Shown here: positions 48,801 through 60,800 of the stretch, one piece after another | How the letters are laid out: each line of letters opens with the position of its first letter | How positions within the stretch are numbered: position 1 is the first letter of the stretch | Origin: Tubulanus polymorphus | Taxonomy: Eukaryota > Nemertea > Palaeonemertea > Tubulaniformes > Tubulanidae | Reading direction: 5' to 3' | Length of the DNA stretch: 64,000 nt | Assembly: GCF_964204645.1 (NCBI RefSeq) | Contig: NC_134030.1 | Coordinates: forward strand, 7,810,278-7,874,277 | Translations under genes and position numbers: made by a program | Notes under the pieces: generated by a model | Told to the model about the DNA's origin: nothing | Databases searched by the model: none | Seen by the model: the letters and a program-made list of their open reading frames with translations, nothing else

Positions 48801-51800
48801 GAAAAATGGATGTGTTTCAAAAAATATTAATCATCTTGCTATACAGCAAGATAACATTATATTTGACAGATTTTGCTATCATTTCAGTCAAAGATATTGG
48901 TGGCAAACATTGTCTTCATTCACCAGCCAATTTTGTCCATAGCAAGCCATAAAATTTAGTTCTTGTTCATTTCTGTTGCGCATTTCATTCCATGTTTGTT
49001 CGTTCGTTTGGCTTTTGTTTGGCTTTCCCAAGACTATTGAATTATTCATTTAACCTCACGACGGGACGGCCTTTGATGTGTTGTCTGCCCACTGTAAGCA
49101 GCCGTCAGGACTCGAACCCACCTGTCACTCGGGACTGATAGTGGACGCAGCAACACCTGAGCTACCGAGGCCGCTTACGAAATGTCCAGATATCTAGACT
49201 TCTATAGACTTATATCTAGACTATATATAGACTTCTTGTTATTCATTTTCATTGCGCAATTCTATTGTCTACATGCATTACTCAGACGACTGTGGCGTTC
49301 AAAATACTTCCTGCTTTCTGGTTCGAGGATTCTTCGGTTCACAAAGTGCAAACTTATTGCCTGACTTCCGAAACTGGAAAGGATGTGCCACCACCTGAGC
49401 AATCGAAGCTGAATCGCGAACCGCTTTTATTTTGCGTCGCAAAAATGTTGAAGAGCAACTTTGCGAATCAAGCAAATACCTAGCGTTTAGATATCTTGAC
49501 ATTGCTTTGATGTTAACCTCAAAACAACTACAAAATATTTTCAGCGGGTTTTTCGGTAACAGATGCTCGTTCGCCTGTCCGCAGGCCTATCAGGTGCGGG
49601 AGAGATACACGAAAAGTTGTGGCTTATTTGGCTGGGCACGTTGCACAAGATACAGGTATACGCAAACTGTAGTCTTTCACAGTCACAGTCAACATGTTCA
49701 TTTACTTTGATATTAAATCGTAAAATCTTTAACTTCCTTTTATAATTTCAACAATGGTTTTTTGCAGAATGGTAACTCGCTATCGTTCATCCACCTGTTA
49801 TAAATGCTGTGCCGGTTGGGCTGGTAGTCGTTGCTATACACGTAAGCTTCAGCTGCGATCACACGAGCATATTTGGCCCGGGCCGAAAATGGCCTGGAAC
49901 AACTGCTCACATGGGTGCCAAATGGGCCCGAAAACGTCGGACCAGGCCGAGTCAAATCTTAGCACGGTACAAATGATATTGCGTTTAAATTGCAACTGAT
50001 TAGTAACCAGTGAGTAGTGCACGCGTGAACGCGCCCTCTAATTAGACATGGGCCAAATTTCACTCCGGCCTGACCCGTGCCAATTTGGTCTCCGTGTGAT
50101 CGCGACTCTTCCATTTATTTCAATTGAGCATCAATTTCATAGAATTTTCATTTATGCGTAATGTGTCTGAACGCAATTTTCAGCCCTCTGCCCGCAAGGA
50201 TGTCAAGGACGTGGTTCGTGTAGTCAACCTGGAGTTTGTGCTTGTCATGCGGGATATTCATCGCCGCGTTGTAATGGTAAGATCTTGTAACCTTTTTTCA
50301 CCTTTCACAGTGTATTTTCTAATCGATTAAAGATGATTATTGGATGGACTTGGGCCTGCATTGTTATCCATTTTAACATAGCTGTCTTTTGACAGAACAA
50401 AGATATAGTGAAATTTTAAAGACACCTCAATGGACTGCCTTGATAGTTTGTGCATACATGTATACCCTACACGAATTTGCAGTCCAGGCGAACTTCAGTT
50501 TTCGTAGTTAGTCGGTTAGGTGTTCGGAGCTAAGAAACGAATACACGGTCGGTCGAAGGGCATTTCACAGCTATCATGGAACTAGGTCCGAACTACTCAA
50601 TCCCGTGGTTGACTATTTCCAAACCATAATTCTGACTAAATGAAATTCGCCCTAAAAACTGGCCCAGTAGGATTAAATCAACGCTTTTAACATATTTTTG
50701 AACCCGAATGAAATTTCGAAGACATTTTTAATCAATTATTTTGAGCTTTCATACATTGTACCTCCTCCCCAGGATCCATCAGCGAAAGAAAATTTGTTCA
50801 TTTTTCTATGGCCTTTATTTTGCCCTTTGGTAATTTTGGCTTGAATTCCAAAACCTGTAGCTTCCTTATAGTATGCCTTGTCATTGACTTTTGGAAGGCA
50901 TCTTTAACATATCAGCCAAGTTCATTGGTTATAGTATAGTCACCAAAGGGCGTTGAATAGCAAAACAACTCAATATTTCCATATCATGGGTTCTATGATC
51001 ATAATTCATGCCATTTTTACTCAAAGCCTCACAATGTATCAATAAAAGATGCATCCTCGTTTATGTATTTTTGATGATATTCGAAAAAGAGATAATACAA
51101 AATGATAAATCAGCGTCAAACTATGGGTAGCTTATCAACTTGGGCCAATTTACGTTGGTTTTGCCCTTCTTATCAAACATTCGTTCATTGAATAATTTGT
51201 TTTTCATCATCAGCAACACGTCGGACGAATTGGAGGGCTGGGAAGGCCAATAGGTGTCCGGCTCATTTTGCAACTTTCTGGGTTTTCGAAATCCGATTTC
51301 GTTGTTTGTTATTTTTCATTTCTTAGACATAAACGAATGCGCACGAAATAACGGTGGCTGTCAACATCGATGCGTCAACACTATCGGTAGCTTCTACTGT
51401 CAATGTCACTTCGGATTTCAACTGAACTATGACAGACGATCTTGTACACGTAAGTATACATTCGTTTGAATAATCAAATTGGTATCTTCTTGAAAGAGCA
51501 TTCTTACTCTTCCATAACTTGCTTTCCGGCGTACTCCGAAAAACGATAAACTATCTGCTCCCATACTGAATGAAGAATTCGGTCTCATTTGTCATGTACT
51601 TCTTAGACGGTTTTTGACAGTGTTTTGTTAAGCCTATCAGCAATACCTATCCATCTTTTGTAGCGGTGTGTTTTTCATCGACGATATGTCCAAACGGCGG
51701 AAAATGCCTGAAACCAAATTACTGCTCTTGTCGAGTTGGATTCAGCCAACCAAGATGTGAAGGTAAAAGAATTATCAGTTTTCGACACGAATCTTATTAG

Positions 51801-54800
51801 GCCAGACAAAATATACCTTTGTTTCTCATCAGCCCATCTTGGAAAAGTGAAGAGGGTGGCAGGTTTTACTTTTTCCTCCCTTTAAAAAAGAGGGGAGTAA
51901 AAAAGCATTTTTCTATAATTCCAATAATTCTCACTTGCCAGAATAAGATTTGAGTAGGATCGCGAGGGTGGAAAAGAGAGGAAAACGGATTTCTGGAGGC
52001 GGGATGCACAATTTTATTTCTATTTTCTACTTATTTGGACGCGCGCGGAAAATTAAACTGGGGAGAATCAAGCTATTTCATTAATGGCCCTACGCTTTGC
52101 ATGTCTGTATTGAAGATTTCTACATTTTTTTCTCCACTTCGTAGATATCAACGAATGTTCAACAAATAACGGTGGATGTCAGCATGCTTGTATCAACAAC
52201 CGCGGCTCGTTTAAATGCGCTTGTAAACCAGGCTATCTTCTGCAGTCAGACGGCAAAACATGCATCGGTACGAGTTAACTGATACATCAAACTCGGAACT
52301 TATCATTCAACCTCAAATTTAAATAAATAGTTAAACACACAAATATTCCACAGTCGATGGAAATTACATTTTACGTTACAATTAGATATAATGATCCTTA
52401 TGAAAACACGGTGTTTATAATTTTTGTTATCAGATATAAACGAATGTGACTCGTACAATGGAAGATGCAACCATATTTGCACAAACACGCCTGGTAGTTT
52501 CGAGTGCTCGTGCAATTCCGGGTTCCAACTCGACACAGACAAACGAACTTGTCTGGGTACGTATCATCTCGGGGACCCGCAATGATCTTTTCCTCCTATC
52601 GCGTCGATTCTGCCAATGATCGCACACGTTTTGAAATACAATAATCAAGTGTTTTAGAACTAATTTCTCGAACCAAATATCATTCGGTTATCTTCTTCCT
52701 TGATTGATTGATGTAGATATTGATGACTGTCTGGCCGATAACGGAAACTGCGCGCAAATCTGCAACAACAGCATCGGGTCGTACTCGTGTCAGTGTCGAG
52801 ATGGATATACATTAGACCCGGATGGAACAGGTTGTACAGGTAAATATCGACTCGGTGCACCGGTGGTGTCCTGTTGAGAAACGAATATATTTTTCAAGAC
52901 CACGAAAAACATTTTGTCCCACGAAAGGTTATTTCGTTCCCACGAAAAACATTTCCTTCGAACGAAAAAGATTTTATCCATATTTATTTTCCACTGTGTC
53001 ACCTCCGGGGCTCCGTAACTCTTGATGACATCAGTGTTGAAAAAGATACTCAGATACCGACACTATGGTGGCTGATAAGTGCCATAAAAATATTTCCAGA
53101 GAAAAAATAATTTCGTCATGAAAAATAATTTTCCATCGAAAAATATTCGTGAGTGAAAATAATTTCGTCATGATACGGAAGCCCCTAGGTGACATACGAG
53201 AAAACTTTTTCACAATTTCGACTTTCGAAATTCGACATAACAAGTCGAATTTCGTGTTAATTAAGTCAAATTTCGAGTTAATTAAGTTGAATTTCGAGTT
53301 TTATTTTCATGTCGAATTTCGACTTATTAAGTCGAAATTCGACTTGATTAACACGAAATTCGACTTATTAAGTCGAAATTCGACTTATTATGTCGAAATT
53401 CGACTTAATTAACACGAAATTCGACTTATTATGTCGAAATTCGACTTATTAAGTCGAAATTCGACTTATTAAGTCGAAATTCGACTTATTATGTCGAAAT
53501 TCGACTTAATAAGTCGAAATTATGAAAAAAATTATCTCATATGTCACCTAGGGGCTTCCGTAGATTGAACATACTACAGCAAAAAATTCAAAATGCGGGC
53601 AGCGAATTTATTTTTCACAAGTGACCCGCGCATGCGCAGTAATGAAACCCGCGGCTATTGGATGATCCCAATCTTGATTGTCGATAGAAAATGGCGACTT
53701 TTTAAAAAGTCGTTCTATAGAGAGTCCAGAAAACGTAATTCGTAATGTCGTTTCAGGGCTTCCATAGTCCACAGCGTAAGTTTATGTTTATAGAGTCCAA
53801 AGGGTCGGAGTTAGGTTAGGTTTAGAGTAGGCTTAGGTTTAGGGCGAGGGTTTTAAGGGGAAAAACAATAGGTAAATGTAAAACATGTAAATATAGTTAA
53901 AAGTTGCTTAGCCGATACTCAAGCAGTGCGAGAATGTCAAATCCCATTTTTGATATCAACATCGCATTTTCTAAGACGCCTTAAACAGATTGAAAAACTG
54001 ATAAAGATAATTATCATAAGAACTATTTTGAGATTTCCTGCAAACATATTAATTGATGAGAAGTGAACTATTGTTCCGTTGATTCCTCGATGAAATAGAG
54101 CAGTATTCTATGCTGTTTCGATGGATGCATTCTGAATTCTAATTTGAAGTGCATTACTTATTGCTGTCACAGAACTAGACGTTTTTAGAAATTATTATTT
54201 TGGTTGACCTGACCTATGCATCAGTAGGCCTTCGTAGCTGGGTTTTATTTTTATTAAGGTAATGATGGGCAATTTATCATCGATTTTCAGTTCAACTCAT
54301 GCAGTGAATCCAACGGTGAATCTAAACAATAGTTGACAATTGTTATACAATTTGACTTATAAAAAGTTTTATTTTTGATGCAGTAATTGTTTATTTCTTT
54401 AAGTACGGTTATGTGTTTTTCTTTCGAGTATAGGTTCAGTTTTTTCATTCCATGTGGGTTTATCATTGTTATTGTTTACGTCTGGCGAAAGATATGGTCT
54501 CTAGTGAAAAATAAATTCGCCACGGGGGATACCGCACGGCCCTCACACATGAATCAGGGTACTTGGGTAGAGCTTTGGTTTTGATCCTAAAATGTCGTGA
54601 CGAGTCCTCCTAGTGACCTAATGTTAGGTAGGGTGAGATGGTGGTGCTGTCATCGAATCCATGTGAACACAAATTAGGGCCAAAAATATCATAAATTTTG
54701 TACTGTCAAAATCAAAATTAGGGCTCTTGATTTTGATTCCTCCTCAGACCTCCATCATCATCCTGTCATCTAGAAATAAATATTTTTGGTCAATGTAATG

Positions 54801-57800
54801 GACTCCGCAGATCAATAACAAGAAAATTAATTCTAATAAATTATTTGACGCCTGCGAAAAAATGTAGAATTTTTGGGATAAGCTAATGTGGAATTGCAAA
54901 TTTGAAATCGAAGTTTTGAAAAATTTGGGGAATTATGAGATTTGGCGATTGGGTATGTGATACGGAGGTGTTCTCGACTGAGTAGTGGTTTTCTATTGAG
55001 AATTGTCAATAATTGATAACTTGCGACCGACTTCATTCACTTTTGCCTCTAAACTGGTCTGCGCAACTCCATTGCCTCCATGGTTGAGGAAAAGGCTCGT
55101 CTGATGTCTGCGATCTACGGAGCCGTGTGTGGCCTAGCCAGCCGGCCCGGTTCCGGTTTAGCAGTAACTCGATAATGTCATTAAAAAAACTTGTTTATGT
55201 TATTCTGTATGAATTACGCATGTGTTTTGTATGTTGTATTTTCTTATTTTAAAATTTGTAACTTTTTTGACTTTGGGAATTTTATAGGTAACAAGGATCA
55301 ATAAAGAATTGAATTGAATTGCCACCTAATACACATGCCACATGCCATCAGAGGACGCGGAGCCGTATGTGAGAGCTTTGCTATTATAAATTGCTAATCT
55401 CATGAAATCTGCATACCCCTTATATCGAACATATTTTCTGTAACATTTGAATATTGAAATTATATGTTTACACATTTTTATATTGACGGCTTGTAGCCGC
55501 CGATGAAATTCACGCCGGCCTTACACAGATCGTAGATAGCTTCGTCATTCCACCAGCATTCCCATGTCAGGGTCTTTCAGACTTCCAAATCGTGTATACA
55601 TCCGCCATTTTGACCGAATAATCCGATTTACTTATCATTTCGATTTTTGTCTGCCGCTTCTGATATAATCATACATCCATTACTATTACAATACGTCTTC
55701 TAATGATATTCAATGCAATATAACATTTCGGCGTTCAAATAGAGCTCATTATATAATCACAGAAAGACATTCTACATCTTTGTCAATAATATTTTTCCAA
55801 ATAGCTTGTAGCTGTACACATAGACCTGTTACGTTTTGCACATCGTTTAACGGTTGTCGCTTGTAAAATGACGCTGAATTGTTAACATTGTTGGCGCTAT
55901 TGCACTTTCGTACCCCCCTCCCAAAAATGTTTATTTCAGCATATTTATTGTCAGGGAGGTCTAGGGATTCAAAATCAGTAACTTTTGACCCAAAAAACTT
56001 ACTTTTACTTGGTTAAATTTAGATATTTTGGGCCCTAAAGCGCGTGTAAAATCGCCGATTCGCGACGTCAACAACGCCATATTGGATGTCAATCAAAGTT
56101 TCTAACCGTCTACTGAAATGTCATGATATTAAAACTTTGCCAAAAAACCATGTTTTCATACATAACCATCTCTTAGAATGACGTGTATGTTTGCATTATT
56201 TTCATACTTAGCTATTGATCTAAAGATGTTCTGATGAAGAAAAGTTATATGCCCAAAAACGAAATTCTGCCAATTCAATTCAATTAAATTTATTGGGATA
56301 CATTTATTCAGATGTTTTTAGGTGGTAATTAGTGCGGAAACATGCCCGACCCGTCGGTTTGAATCGAGGAAATCGGCCCCAAATTATCAGAATTTTGGCT
56401 AGGAAAAAATTAATTCTTTTTGTCAAAAGTAATGTATTTTGACTCTACAGACCTCCCAACATTGTTTAGGTTTCATAATGGTAACGTTTTATAAGGCGTC
56501 AAAAAAGAGCCAAAATAACGTATACAAGGTCCCGTTCAACACACTACATACATAACGGTACAAACACTGCTGCGCCCGAAGTTGTATCGCAATCAATGTA
56601 AAGCGCGTGAAAGCGGGAAAATCTAAAATTATTTTTACACCAAAGATTTATGTAGACATAGGAAAATATTTCTGAGATGGAAATATTTTACTCACAAAAC
56701 ATATTTTGAAGGCGATTCATTTTTCACACCGAAATTATATTCACTCACGAAATATATATTTTTCGATGGAAAATTACTTTTCTTGACGAAATTACTTTTT
56801 GTCTGGAAATATTTGTTTGCCCCTTATCATCCACCATACGACACCGCTTATATGGGAATATGAGATTTAGGTATAATTGAACATACCTCATTATGTAATT
56901 TTCTCCATCCATGATTGTGAAAACTATATCCCTGCATAAATTTCGTTTTAAATGAATATCCGTGTTCGATAGATATCGTCGAATGTTTAGTGCAAAACGG
57001 CGGATGTTCCAATACGTGTGTTAATACAAACGGATCTTACCACTGCGTTTGTCCAAGCGGCTTCAAGTTAGATGAAACTGGACGCGTATGTCAGGGTGAG
57101 TATACGAACCATTTTACTTTCAGAATCACATATGGATCTGGATATCTTAGAATTCGATTTAAACTTTATATTCATAATGATCAAAACTGATTTTTTATCT
57201 CTGTGAATAATGCATTTTTCAGATATCGATGAGTGTAAAGAATTAAACGGAGGTTGTGCACACGACTGTCGTAATTCTATCGGTTCATACTCGTGTCATT
57301 GTCGCACTGGATACCGTCTGAATGATGTTGACAGAAGATCGTGCGATGGTAGGTGTCAAAATGTGTTTTCCTCAGTTTTCTCATAACCGTCAAGATGAAG
57401 TGAACTTCCTTTTTTGCATTGAAATGTAGTGTAGTAGTATAGTATACATTGATGAGGGGGCTTCACTAGCCCTTGCATCACGGGAAAATTTAGAGCTGGT
57501 AAGTCTACGAATAAGCATGTTTTCTACGGATAAACTACCGGATAGAAAACTTCCTTTTTTGCATATTCTTATTGTCGCTTTCGCAATCATATCCGATTTA
57601 TATCCATCTGCGTGTGTAATGACGTATTTCCATCAATTGAATACCTCCTAGATATCGACGAATGCGCTACGGAAAACGGAGGGTGTAATCAAACCTGCAC
57701 AAACAGTCGCGGGTCTTACACTTGTTCCTGTAACGAAGGATATATCCTAAGAGACGACCGTACGACATGTGCAGGTACAAATTCATTTATGCATTGATGA

Positions 57801-60800
57801 TACCTATTCATACTATCAACACATAAAATAACTTTAAACTTAAACTAATTTTCGTTAGATATAGACGAATGCAAAGTGTTCAACGGTGGCTGTGAACAAA
57901 TTTGCAAAAACCTACACGGCTCTTTCGTTTGTCAATGTCAGCCTGAATTCATCCTTAGCGTAGACAAACATACTTGTGTTGGTAAGTCGGTCTGAAAATT
58001 TTTAAGTCAATATGATCAAGATGACCTAAGTATCTTAATCTTCACGTGGCATTTCATCTCAAATCTTTTTAGAAATGGATTTTTGCGCTGATAATAACGG
58101 TGGATGTCAACATACCTGCACCCGCATTGGTGGTGGGCGTACGTGTTCCTGTAATGTAGGCTACGAGCTGCAACCTGATGCCAAAACATGTTTAGGTAAG
58201 AACATTAGTCATTAACTTCGTCGTCCGTCTGCCCATATGTTCGATCGTCTGTGCGTCTGCCCATAGATGGAATCCAGTTATTTTGGAATGTTTTGAAGAC
58301 GCTTAATGGATTTCTTCGATTGTGGTTTATACATGCATCTAGCCTAGAAACATCAGCCCAAAGGTTGGCTCGGTTAGAATCAAGTTTCAAGATTAATAGT
58401 CACCGACATCCGTACTTTAAAGCATTTTTTTCAGGGGGAAGTTTTGAAGACGTTAAAATCGATTATCTTGATCTTTCTAATGTTTGTATCCTCCAGGTCC
58501 GACCGATATAAGAAAAATGGTCGTTTAGACATGGTAGTCCCGTGACCTTTTTGTGTCACTTTGAACGGAATTCTGAGACTTTTTCCATCAATCGATTATC
58601 ACGCAATCTTAGTGTCATTAGTCCTCAATCGTAGATAGGGAAATTTTTTATTAAGAAAATTATCTCCAGGTTTTCTACACATTTTTTGATAATTGTTAGC
58701 AATGTCACATTGATACATTTTCTGACAATGAATTGGGGGGTCATCCAGTTTTGGTGGTTGTATATGGTCACCAGAGGACATTGAATTGTGAAATATCTTA
58801 GTATTTCCCTATTATTTTGGTAGCTATGCATACTGTTAACGTAGTTTCCTTGGACCCATAGTTTTCTAGGTCGTAAAGATTCTTTCCCTTTCAATTTCGT
58901 TTACAACCTCTTGCTATCTAAAATAACGTCTATTCTTGTACATGTACCAGACAAGAACGAATGTCTAGAAGGAAATGGCGGTTGTTCTGACATATGCATT
59001 AACAAAGACGGCTCATATCAATGCCAATGTAAAAAAGGTTTTACTCTTGATGATGACCAGAGGACATGTAAAGGTATGTATTTCTCTCAATCATAATCAC
59101 TGCGACGTTTATCGCCGACTTACCTGGTTAAATACGTTGGTTACAGATCTCTACGAATGTTTGACTGGTAATGGTGGTTGCACCCAGCAGTGTGAAAATA
59201 CAGTAGGTTCGTTCAAATGCAGCTGTCGCAAAGGTTTCCGGTTGATCGGAACATCTGATTGTGAAGGTAAATGAACTTACTAATTAGGGTTTTCTGTTAC
59301 ATCACAGAAAACCCTATTGAGATTCGCGTGTTTCTTATTATTATTATTTTATGTCACACTATTTTCACTAAAAGACCTAAGGCTTTGTTACCTTGCCGCT
59401 GTTGTCGATACAATCCGTATGATATCGTTCAGCTCACTGAGATCTACAAATACTCCGCGTTTTTTTTTTCACGAATCATTACAAAAGCACTGTTGGGCCG
59501 TAAATATCGAAAATTTAGCCCCATTCAATGGGGCAACATGTTTTTCGAGTCGTCATCCCGATATCAACCCGCAGGCCGATTGTCACTTCGATTATCAATT
59601 CAAGTATAAATGAACTAATTTATTGCCGCAGACTTCACATTCAGCCGCGGTCTGCAAACATTAATTTTAACAATAGCCCATTTTCCTCATCAAATCATAT
59701 TACAGATACACAGGAAATGTACTACTTTAGATTTTAAAAACCTGTCGAGTCGTAAACATCGACGAATCGGCGTGTGTCACTACATCGTCGTTCCGGGGAT
59801 CAGCTGCGAGTTTCTCCTCATCATGAGAATCTAATCGAGTACAAATTGATTTATTACTACCAGTGGTTTGGCTGCGGGTTTCAAGCAGTTAGTTTAAATT
59901 AACCGTGTATTTACTAAGATAAATCTTTAGTGTACCGGGGAGTCGTAGGCCTAAACTAAACATACCGAAGAGATATAGCAGAGAAAAGCTGTTGTGTCGA
60001 CGAGGTATCAAAATAAAAGAATATATTACTTTATTCGCACGCGGGCTTCAACCTCTATATCAATACCATCAATACTCTATATTTCCTACAGTACATACCG
60101 ATCATTGTCAAATGCACAATATAACACGTATATAACATATATGCAACAAGTATATAACACACTCCTATCCGTATGCTGGACTCACACTTGACTTCGCTGT
60201 GGGGGAAAGGAGATCGTTCGCTGTGTCGCTTGAAGTGTTTATCGAGTTTTACGCGACCTTAAGGCTTTAGGCCTACCGGTACTGACCTTAACTGTCTCAA
60301 ACAAACACAGTATAATTGTTGCGTTTATTAACGGACTCATTGGATTGAACTTCAAAACAAAATTTACGATATTTAGGAGGGTTGTCATTCGATAGGCCTA
60401 CGACCAATCTGTCCGCATGTTAGGCCTTCGCATATACATAGGCCTACATGCATGTTAATTAGTGATTAACTGGTTCTGACTTGCAACGATCAATCACAAT
60501 TATCAATTTTATTGCCAAAAATGACGATTTTTTTGAAAATTTCGTCTGAGCAGACAGCTTTATAAGCCAGACTTTTCATTTGAGTTTTTTCATCATAAAT
60601 GAAACTGGTATTTCATTAATTCCTAATGACTTAAGCCGGGCATAGGTCGGCCTTGCGACGGCTTGTGACTCACTGTGACGCCATTCACTGCGACCGCCAG
60701 CAACGATTGTGTCACAACGACTCATCGACCTACGCTCTCTTGCGACGGTTTGCGACTGTCAGCAACGCCAGTCACAAGGAGTCGCACGTGTTCTACTTTC

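Larger units (their letters stand above)
45887..49544 (+). other. Intron 1 of gene C with several repeats
   Basis: A 3658-base intron. It shares 46130-46480 and 47190-47420 with intron 1 of gene B. Additions specific to C are the MITEs at 46851-47147 and 47415-47799, a low-complexity CGTTTTGGC/CCAAAA region at 48030-48760, and a tRNA-like SINE head near 49100. A second copy of the phrase CTCAGACGACTGTGGCGTTC is at 49280. No gene is seen. Confidence 0.5.
52840..56972 (+). other. Expanded intron 9 of gene C (4.1 kb of insertions)
   Basis: The same intron in gene A is only 136 bases. Here it contains two TA-type MITEs (52852-53019 and 53176-53560), a pair of inverted repeats at 53045-53165 and 56735-56840, a telomere-like TTAGGTTAGG string near 53812, and a LINE-like tail (AATAAAGAATTGAATTGAAT) at 55300 with an inverted counterpart at 56272. 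No coding sequence is recognised in between. Confidence 0.5.
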
